From assembly GCF_902167145.1 (NCBI RefSeq), contig NC_050104.1:94065849-94129848 (forward strand): DNA of 64,000 nucleotides, read 5' to 3'. The translations under genes and the position numbers were made by a program. The stretch's first letter is position 1. Each line of letters starts with the position of its first letter. Below the pieces are notes generated by a model. It did no database searches. It was not told the DNA's origin and saw nothing but the letters and a program-made list of their open reading frames with translations. Shown here one piece after another: positions 56,225 to 64,000 of this stretch. Source of the DNA: Zea mays. Taxonomy: Eukaryota > Streptophyta > Magnoliopsida > Poales > Poaceae.

Positions 56225-57445
56225 CTAAGCAACTCCGGAACCAAGCCGCGCCCAGTGGTGGTGGATGAGATCAACCTGCAACTGAGTATATTTGATGGGG
56301 TCTTGCAGTTCCTCGTACCGTTTGTTGATGTACTCATTGCGCTCGGCCATGGAACCATGAGTAGTGTCCGCCAATACTCCTATGTTGTCGAAGCTTGTGT
56401 TCAAAGCTGAAGGACCTTCGTCCTCTACTATCTTGTTGTGCAAGATGATGCAAGTTTTCATTATGTCTCCAATGTGTTCTGGAGACCAACCATATGCAGG
56501 ACCACAGACTACAACCCATCGCTTCTAGAGCACACCAAAAGTTCGTTTAATGTCTTTTCTAGCGAACTCTTGAATGGTGGCAAAGTGTTGGGTCCTAACA
56601 TCATACGAATGACGAATTTTCTAACGGACTCTTGAACGTTGAAGAACGGTGATGTTGTTACAGCTACCGGGCATGCCAAATCCAGAGGTCATACGAGGCA
56701 ACTGCTTCGAGGATCATGGTGGGGTGTTTACTGCGACCGGTAAACATTCCCTTCCATGCAATTGGGCAGTTACGCCACTCCCAATGCATGCAATGACACT
56801 ACCAAGCATACCAGGGAAGCCTCGTGACTCTCCAACTTGGAGGAGGCGTGTGATATTAGCAGGAGTAGGTGCTCTGAGATAGTAACCCCCAAATGCGGTT
56901 TGGATGGCAGTGCGAAAGTGTTTCAAGGCCTCATGTGCGGTGGATTCACCAATGCGTACGTACTCGTCAACATCATTGGCAGGAAAACCGTATGCAAGGT
57001 TACGAATAGATGCAACAACTTTCTGCAGAGCAGAGAGACCTAGCTCACCGGCACAGTTTGGTTGTTGAACGAAGTAAGGATCGACTTGTTGCATAGCATC
57101 AACGAGACGTTCAAACACATGGCGACACATGCGAAACCTAAAATGGAAACGACAATGGCTACAAGTCTCGAGCACATTTAGACGTAAATGTGTGTACGAA
57201 TAATAAGAGATACCTCCTCCGGAATTGAGCATCTGTGTACACGAGTTGGGTGCAGAAGTAGTCCGCACGGATTCTTGCATCGCCACTCATATGGTCACGG
57301 TGGATCCGAACACGATCGGGAATGGAACCACCATAACGACGCTCGTTGCGTGCACGACGCCTCCTAAGATGCAGGACTCTTTTTCTTCCTCTTCCATTTC
57401 TTGCGCCATCCTAAGAAGAACATTGGATTCTAAGTACGGGTTCAT
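56225..57445 (-). pseudogene. PIF/Harbinger transposase, catalytically broken
   Basis: ATG at 57445 opens MNPYLESNVLLRMAQEMEEE. A frameshift near 57390 leads into RRRRARNERRYGG...RIHRDHMSGDARIRADYF. An intron with GTATCT donor near 57213 and TTTTAG acceptor near 57141 joins FRRR to FRMCRHVFERLVDAMQQVD. Then come GLSALQKVVASIRNLAYG, GESTAHEALKHF, RGFPGMLGS, a scrambled stretch, FGMPGSCNNITVLQRS, DIKRTFGVLQKRWVVV and TCIILHNKIVEDE, ending at TAG 56227-56225. All three acidic catalytic positions are affected. The codon after GS lies at an indel, the second Asp segment is deleted between VLQRS and the RKD motif, and the family Glu in D-x-E-R-x-FG reads Lys (DIKRTFG). Confidence 0.8.
57141..57213 (-). 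other. Inferred intron in the Harbinger transposase
   Basis: Minus-strand AG|GTATCTC ... CCATTTTAG|GTTTCGC. Splicing joins DAQFRRR to FRMCRHVF without a stop. Confidence 0.6.
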
Positions 57446-58096
57446 TGTTGTAGAGCTGGGCAACTTGAGTTTGAGTGAAGTGTTCAGGGGTGGGTGCTTA
57501 TTTATAGGACGAATAGGCTTCTAGGAGAAGGTAACATGGTGGCGTCCTGAACAAACCAGCGGATGGCTTCTGCAAGAAGTGTCGTGGCTTACGGTGCAAG
57601 CTAGTATATCTGGAAACAGAATTTTCATCGTGCTAAAAATTATGTGTCGTTTTACGGACAACAATTACACAACAGACACTTCAAGTCGTAATTAATATTT
57701 ATAATTTCAAAAACAATTCCAAAATTATTATTATGTTACTCACGTTTTAGTTTGGAAAATATAGATTGTAAATTAATTAAATATACTATGTTGCGCATGA
57801 TTTTTTTATTAGCGTGTAATGAAAACAAAACAAATAAAAACTAAATAAATGGAGAAAAGGAAGTCTATTATCACTGTAACTTTAGAGGGCCGAATTTAGT
57901 GGACGTTGCTGTAGACTGAAAAAATATAGAGGACTGAATCTTTTAGAGTGTACTGTAAAGGACAGAGAATATTTATTTAGAGAGTGAAATTTATGGGACG
58001 TTGCAGAAGACAGACTTAGACCCGTAAATCTGATAGGTCCCTCCCTTGCCTTCTCTATATGGGTACCTTGATTTTAGTCTAGTAAATGACCTCTAA

Positions 58097-58211
58097 GAGC
58101 TAATTTGGAAATACCATTTTTCAAGAGATTTCTATTTTTCTAAGGGAAAGTAATTTATTTTCTTTTAAGAAAATAGAAATTTTATGGGAAAATAGAGTTC
58201 CTAAACTAGCT
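58097..58211. mobile_element. 115-bp Tourist-like MITE
   Basis: Ends GAGCTAATTTGGAAATAC and, from the right, AAGCTAGTTTAGGAACTC are terminal inverted repeats (14 of 18 matching), flanked by TAA on both sides (58094-58096, 58212-58214). The AT-rich middle can fold back. No coding. Confidence 0.72.
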
Positions 58212-58396
58212 TAAAAGGACAAAAAAATTGAAACATGCCAATGCCCCACCGTTCGGTTCTAAAGAAAGCAAAAGCCCAATAGACGACTATACAAAGAGAT
58301 TCTAAAAGCTCTCCATGGTTTCATCGTCCTGTTTGTGTATTCCATCGCTTGTTACGTGTAGTCGCAGCCGACCGTCTACTGGAGTTTGCAGACTAA

Positions 58397-58772
58397 GGAG
58401 GTGTTTGGGAGTGAAGTTTTTTCAAAGTTTTGGAAGAATACTTTATTTTTCTTAAAAACTGTAGTATTATATACCAAAAGGTGTTTGGCAAGCCAGCTAA
58501 AATCTCTGTTTTCAAAACTAAAGTATTACAAATACTGCAGCTCTTTTGAAGTATTCTAAACTTAGGTTTATACCTCAGTTTTCTCTATAAAACGCAGCGC
58601 GCACATCTCTCCCGCGTGCAAAAAAATACTTTACTTCCAAACACCTCTATGTATTCAATATTGTGGTATTCTAAAACTGTAATATTTTAAACTGTGGTAT
58701 TGTCATGACTAAAGTATACTGTAGTATTTCAAAAACCGTGGTTTTTAAAAAACTTTGTTCCCAAACAGGGCC
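58397..58772. mobile_element. 376-bp Tourist-like MITE
   Basis: Flanked by TAA (58394-58396 and 58773-58775). Ends GGAGGTGTTTGGGAGTGAAG and, from the right, GGCCCTGTTTGGGAACAAAG are inverted repeats. An extra inward-facing copy of the end (ACTTCCAAACACCTC) sits at about 58634-58648, so an older, shorter element may be nested or the MITE was extended. Confidence 0.75.
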
Positions 58773-58897
58773 TAAAAGTCCAATTCAATTACAATTGCAG
58801 TGCGGGAGCGCGAATACACATTGCTGTCCAAATCCAGTCCTAGTGAGCATATTATTCTTTCAATTTAATTGCTACATGAGCAGTGATCTCATATAGT

Positions 58898-59474
58898 TAG
58901 GTATGACAATAGACACATTTTAACTGCATGCTCGTGGGCAGGGACAATTCTAGGGAAGAGCAGAGGGGGCAATATCCCCCATAATCCTCTCTAAGTTCTA
59001 TAGATGCTACTAATTTTCTTAGTTAATCATCATGTAAACAATGTAAAATATGTACTAATAGCTCCCGCAATTTGATTTGTCCCCTCTCAATCTTAAATCC
59101 TGGCTTCGCCCATCCTTGTATCCTGGCTTCGCCCATCCTTGTGAGTAAAAACCCTATAGGTGCATATTTGGGTCTGAGTTTTGTACCCGCGGGTATGTGT
59201 GTGGGTTTGATTCTCAATCCGACGAGTTTTTTCTCGTGGGTATGAAAAAGTTGTACCTATACCTGCGAACTCGTGTACCCGTATTGGATATATATGTGTG
59301 TATTTGTGTGCGCGCAGGTATACCTGCGGGGTTGTGGCACCCGCGTGTACGAATAGGATACTGTACCCGTCGCGGATAGCGGGTGCAATTTGCGAGAGCA
59401 GATTTAGTATTAACCGCGTGGGTACGTGGTTGTAAACCCTATATCCGTGGGTTTTAAATCCGTTGTCATCCCTA
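58898..59474. mobile_element. Candidate non-autonomous DNA element with TAGGGATGACAAC ends
   Basis: The left end TAGGTATGACAAT and right end TAGGGATGACAAC (read inward) match at 11 of 13 bases. The interior is rich in ACCCGCGGGTA-like and GGGTAC text. The part 58930-59165 looks foreign to it (a gene-free insertion). No clear target duplication, so the class (hAT-like) is only a guess. Confidence 0.4.
59098..59143. repeat. 23-bp tandem duplication
   Basis: TCCTGGCTTCGCCCATCCTT plus GTA/GTG occurs twice in direct tandem. Confidence 0.9.
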
Positions 59475-61131
59475 TATATTCCCGCTCTGTCAAGTATGTT
59501 ACTTTCTGCAGGACATTCATTTAGGTATTTCTTTCTTCTAACTTTTAAAATACGAATAATGTAATATATAAAGTAAATAAAATTATATTTATATAGAAAA
59601 AGGTTTTGATCTTTAGTTTATCCTAGGTCTCTAAAATATATTCTTGTTCTCGAACATTTGTTGTGTGTAAGTTTATTTTTTGAGCTAAACCACGGTAAAT
59701 AAAAATGAACTGAGAGGAATACTATAGATAGTATGGCTGATAGCCAAATAATATAGCGGAAGGTTCGGGGCGGATCGGGGGAGACCGGGAGAGGCGGCGT
59801 TTGTATGGATCGACGTAACGCTGATGTTGATATGTCTCTGTGAGCGGTATCAGATCCTTAAATCGAGCTGCATTTAGTTAACGGATGCCTTTCTACCATC
59901 CCTCGTGCCGGTTGCTGTCATGCGTCAGTGGATGCCTGCCTGGATGGCTTAAACAGGGCAAAGCTGAGCAGCGGAAACCCAGAGCGAATCCAGGCAGTAT
60001 CACCATGGTATTTAGCAATTAAAAACTTATATTAAGATAAGTGTCAGGAGTCAGTAGCTCTGGCCTACACCCCCGTCCGAATAGACATTCGTCAGAGTGG
60101 CCATCTCCAACCTTCTCCAGTTCTCCCCATGACGCCTCGTACATAGGAGGAGAGAGGCAGAGGGTCTAGTCTCTCCTAATTCTTTAATTACTTCTTTTCT
60201 TTGCGTAAGCTTCGTGACTCAATAATAACATATATTATGTTGTACAAATAGTCCACGAATAAAAAAAATGTTAAGTAACTTAATTATAGTGTTTAACACC
60301 TCCCCCCACACACACAACATGCACTGCACACGGCCTTTCGGTCTCACGAGTCCAATCTTCACACTGGTAGGTGCACGAAACGCAAACCCTCGCTGGACCG
60401 TGACGTCGCAACCGATCGCGGTGCGCGTCTGGCATCGCATGAGTGAGATCGGCCACGTTTCCGGCATCTCGTGCTGTTGGCACACCTCACCTTGCTATCA
60501 CCTCAGCATCTTCCAGCTCTACCGATTTTGGACCACCCCCGAGATTTCGTCCCGTTTCCTCAGCTACCACTTCCTGTGAAAATGTCAGCATTCCGAACGC
60601 CGACGTTGGTGCACATGAAGCGAGATCAGAAACCAGCGTCCAGGGTGATCTGGACTGAATTCTGCCAAAGACGCAATAATACAAGGAAGCCCACATGACC
60701 ACACAACACGAGCTCCTGCGTCCTGCCCCAGCAGCGGCAGCATGTGACGTGGATCGCCTTCGAGCATGCAATTGGCGAAACGCACGACGGCAAAGGGGCA
60801 GTATAAAATTCCAGCATTATAAAAAAAGAGCACAAACATCAGGGGAGGATCTTGTGCCCGGAGGAACCACGAGAATAGATAAATTCAACTATATTCAGTT
60901 GCACGGATTAGCACATGCAAAGCCGCAAACTTGACAGAGGAATGAAAGCAATCATCAACTTATGACACGCTCTTGAAGACCGTTCAAGGTCCAGCCAGAC
61001 AGCAATCACACAGACAAGCTCTACTAATAACATATTAACAATTGAAAACCAAAATAAGCAACCACACGCTAACACTTCATCTTCAGCGATAGAAAAAAAA
61101 GGGGATCGAATCTGAAGTTGGTCCGGCTGTT
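59475..61131. other. Gene-flanking region without supported genes
   Basis: AT-rich at first, then a GC-richer patch (about 60300-60800) with no convincing codon pattern on either strand. The part next to 61131 should include the 3' untranslated region of the minus-strand gene; A-rich and AATAA-like motifs occur but no poly(A) site can be fixed. Confidence 0.4.
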
Positions 61132-63816
61132 CTAGATATCTTGGGCTACGGCAACATCCACTGCCATTTCAATATCGCCCTGCAGGCGAAGCAAATCGAA
61201 CAATTGGTCAGTATAGTATGATCGAAATAATATCATTGTTGCTGTCCTAAAAGTGTTCAAATGATGAAAGCTGCTAGCTATGTTTACCATGTTCTCTTTA
61301 TCTTCATGGGTGATCTCCTTCACAACATCAGCTGCAAAATACAAATAACAGTTAGCAAATGGAGCGGCACAAGCTTGTGCCATGCTTTACATTGCACAAG
61401 GGGTAGTTTACCAGATTCCTGATTTGGAAGGGCTGACGGAGCCTCGCTAACTTCCTGCTGACCCTTGGCCCCTTTCTTGGTTTCCTTACCGGTGTTCTTG
61501 GCAACTGCTTCCTTTGCGGTGGTGTTTTTGACTGGATTCCTGTTACAGGAGCCTCTGATCCTTGCACCAGGATTTACTTTCTGAATGCTCTCTTTCTTTA
61601 CAGCTTCCTTGCTTTCAGTAGCATCAGAGTTCAGTGACCTTGGCTTCAGGTTACCATTCGGTGACGCATTTGTGGCAGTACGAGCAGCCTTGTCAGACTT
61701 TTTTGGTTGCTGTGAGGGCTCTGCAGAGATCTTCAGCTTCTCAAAATCATCCAAAATATCATAAACCTGGAGAATGTCCTTAACTGGGTCCTCCAATTCT
61801 GTCGCCAGGCCATGCCGTGCTACGTAGGACTTGAGTTCTTCCCTCATCCGGTCCAAAGGCTGTATAAAAACACCCAACAATCTAATCTAATCACATCTAT
61901 GTAACAAGCTTATTTGATAAAAAATTAACAAAACGAATAAACAAGAGATGCCCACCTCACATTCTGATTCAAGAGCAAGCTTAAAGAAGCCCAGAGAAAC
62001 CGAGTGCTTGGAAGCAGCCTCTGCCAGCCTGATCTGTGTCATCCAGTACGAGATTGAAGAAAGCGTGCTGAACTTGCGCCTTGAGATGGACATGGACACT
62101 TCTGATGTCGGGGTATCAAACCTCCCCTGGCTTTCCGACCTCTTTGACCGAACCCCAGACACCGGAGTCACAGTTCCAGAAGGTGTTGGCCTTGGGCTAG
62201 CTCCTGGCTTGGTTTGTATTGAGTGCCTCCGTGGGGGTTTGGCAGAATTATCCTTCACAGAAAGGTCTAAACACATGCTCTTGCTGACATCTGAAGATGG
62301 TTTTGCCCTATATATAAGGAATCAGATGAAGAATGTTCTCTTAGAGCAAAAAAACTAGTAGCTCATATAAACGTTGCGATGGAAGTTGAGAGGTGCCCAG
62401 CTTAAATTATAGACAATTGTAGGTAAACTGACATAACACCAAACAATCAAATGCTTAGTTTTGAAGAGATAGCCTGCACATCTCTACTGTCTTGAAGGCT
62501 GACGGATGATCTTCCCATAGACTGCTTGAAGTTTTGATAGCTCACTAGCTCGGCATCGTGATGGGTAATGCACTAGTGCTGCTGAACAAATCAATGTGCA
62601 ACTACCTAGACCTACTACACCTAAAGCTGTACACGCCTCTACTGTATATGAAGGAGACCCACAAAGAAACATCACAGAGTTACCTGTCTAAATTAGCTCC
62701 TATATATTTACAATGAGTTCAGAGACTTGAGCTCAGGAATAGGCAAAACTAAGATATGGCAAGTGGGAGTGTGGGACTGCAGGATTTTATCCAGCAAATC
62801 TCAGTTAGGCAGCTGAGACTAAGGGAACATTTGGTTTCTCTGACTAAAGATTAGTCTATGCCATATCAGATGTTTGAATATTAATTATAAGTATTAAATA
62901 TAGACTTGATAAATTTATATCTCAGTGTTTAGTCTTTATTAATGTAACCAGACTATATTTAATACTCGTAATTGTCTTTCAAACATCCAACGTGACACGG
63001 ACTAAACTTTAGTTGAGTGAAACCATAAACCCCCAGAATAGATCTACCCCTTGTTAACTACAACAACAAGGCCTGCTTTACTGCTTATAGATTGCCAGGG
63101 TTAATTTTTCTTCATAATATTCCTGAAATGGAATTGCACCTACTACCTTTGACATGCCAACAGATGCACCATCATTACTACTATATATAGTTTCATGTTG
63201 GCTATCATGGTCCCCATTTGGTCTCGAGAAAAAACACTATCCTCAGCTACTTTCTGAAGTAGGTAGGTCCAGCAAAAACCAACTGCAGAGCTATCATCCA
63301 CTGTTCAAGAACAAATTACTAACGGATTGTTAAAATTGAATAGCGTCATTTGAACAGTTGCATCTCAGTAACCGTTAGCAATTTAGCACCCCACAAAGTG
63401 GGCCTATCAATAGGCATGCCCTACTCCTGCACGACAGAACTGCTAGGAACTATATTATCAGATTTGAACAAAACACAACAATCGCGGATCCACGAGTGAA
63501 ATAAGATTGCACCCATCGTAAGATGTGGAAAGGAAAGAAAAAAACAAAAGATGGCAGCAACGTGAAAACGCACCGTCGCGGAGCAGAGATGGTGGGAGGA
63601 GCATCAGCCGCCGGGGAAACGACCGCCGCCTTCCCCTTGCTCGCCGACCGCAGCGGGTACCGCAGCTTCGACGCCCTCGCCGCAGACCCTTCACAGATGA
63701 TAAATAAAATCAACGACCGTAGCATGCACGCATCCGCCTGAAAACACACCGGAACAAGGTACAGAAATAGGAATCTCCGTACCGCCGCCAGCCGATTGTT
63801 CGCCGGAAGTGACCAT
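61132..63816 (-). CDS. Uncharacterised basic Ser/Pro-rich plant protein, six exons, 338 residues
   Basis: The only convincing host gene. Proposed coding exons (minus): 63816-63783, 63688-63574, 62283-61956, 61859-61412, 61331-61288 and 61179-61132. All five introns are GT-AG, the phases agree, and the total is 1017 bases. The product starts MVTSGEQSAGG, then SAARASKLRYPLRSASKGK, and a Ser/Pro/Arg-rich basic region follows with several SP/TP sites (SPRPTPSG, RFDTPTSE). The conserved-looking core is SSISYWMTQIRLAEAASKHS, then GFFKLALESE and PLDRMREELKSYVARHGL. It continues into DPVKDILQVYDILDDFEKLK, a Lys/Ala/Ser-rich basic tail, and ends AVDVAVAQDI. No signal peptide or membrane segment. The composition recalls plant cytoskeleton or nuclear proteins, but I do not recognise the family. 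The weakest junction is the exon 3 acceptor (CAG at 62284-62286). Confidence 0.8.
62823..63032. mobile_element. MITE in intron 2 of the host gene
   Basis: The left end GGGAACATTTGGTTTCTCTG and the right end read inward, GGGGGTTTATGGTTTCACTC, share TGGTTTC, then ACTAAAG and TTAGTC in the same order. The middle is AT-rich (TATTAAATATAGACT and its inverse). TAA precedes the left end (62820-62822) but not clearly the right. Tourist-like by sequence style. Confidence 0.65.
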
Positions 63817-63944
63817 CGAGCTCAAACCCCGCCGCCCGCTCGCGCTGAACTACCACGGAGATTGGAGGAAACCAGCGACCGGAGGTGAAACTTTCGACAG
63901 AGGTTTGGGGTCTCCGACTCCCCGTATTTGGCGAAAGAGGAGCG

Positions 63945-63985
63945 TATAAATAACGGCGGCGCAGCCACTCACAGAGTCACAGATG
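63945..63985 (+). promoter_or_regulatory. Possible divergent promoter at window edge
   Basis: TATAAATAA at 63945-63953, then an ATG at 63983 (MVCIPA) running off the window. It lies about 130 bases upstream of the minus-strand gene start. Could be the start of a divergent gene; not testable with the visible sequence. Confidence 0.25.
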
Positions 63986-64000
63986 GTGTGCATACCCGCG

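Larger units (their letters stand above)
36148..58015. mobile_element. PIF/Harbinger DNA transposon, interrupted by R and G
   Basis: The left end is TTA followed by GGCTGTGTCCAACAAGGG (36145 onward). The right end, read inward on the minus strand, is GTCTGTCTTCTGCAACG, followed outside by TTA (58016-58018). The 3-bp TTA duplication is the PIF/Harbinger signature, and the terminal repeats match only partly (9 of the first 14 bases). Inside are an ORF1 of the Myb/NAM-C type on the plus strand (54791-55840) and a convergent PIF transposase on the minus strand (56225-57445), the usual two-gene layout. Removing the solo LTR R leaves about 5 kb. Transposase defects make it non-autonomous. Confidence 0.75.

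Noticed and set aside
60219..60839. Overlapping frames in the GC-richer patch as a small gene
   Set aside because: Frames exist on both strands with equal length, with no recognisable motif and no coherent splice structure.

Overview
This is a plant nuclear window, almost certainly from a maize-like grass (Zea or a close relative). It is about 90% nested transposable elements. It holds Ty1-copia elements of the maize Sirevirus type, recognised by their LTR palindromes, multiple polypurine tracts, a PBS complementary to initiator tRNA-Met, and gag-pol with a long coiled-coil tail. It also holds a 13.7-kb Ty3-gypsy element of the Tat/Huck type and a PIF/Harbinger DNA transposon. Only one convincing host gene is present, at the right end. 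No RNA gene and no CRISPR array was seen.

Layout by element, using my own letters. C (minus strand): 3' LTR at 1-1507, 3' noncoding at 1508-2048, then an extra env-like-position ORF. That ORF is split by A into 2049-2264 and 19024-20582. C continues with pol (21503-24764) and a scrap of gag up to about 25060. A (plus): 2270-19023, a Sirevirus with both LTRs and a GGAAC target-site duplication (TSD). Its pol is interrupted by B (minus): 8590-16640, another Sirevirus whose 3' LTR has lost its outer half together with adjacent A sequence. E (minus): about 25060-32200, a close relative of A, fused at its 3' end to the 5'-truncated C. L (minus): 32201-35535, a fragment of a long gypsy-type LTR, itself interrupted by the solo LTR H (33112-34614, TSD AAGGG).

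A PIF/Harbinger element spans 36148-58015 between TTA duplications. The solo LTR R (37325-54211, same family as L) lies inside it, and the 13.7-kb gypsy element G (40288-54019) lies inside R. Without these insertions the Harbinger element is about 5 kb, with an extra coiled-coil ORF, ORF1 (Myb/NAM-like) and an antisense transposase.

The right end, 58016-64000, is gene-proximal: three MITE-like elements, a quiet stretch, then a six-exon gene (61132-63816, minus) for a 338-residue basic, Ser/Pro-rich plant protein that I cannot name. Its second intron carries a MITE. A TATAAATAA at the window edge may belong to a divergent gene.

Every transposon coding region seen is broken by stops, frameshifts or deletions, so none looks autonomous. 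The most interesting signals are: a splice-acceptor-like motif conserved at the gag-pol boundary of all four Sireviruses; three different palindrome sets in the same place upstream of LTR TATA boxes; an internal palindrome cluster upstream of the extra ORF of C; and the use of interrupted reading frames and TSDs to reconstruct the nesting order.
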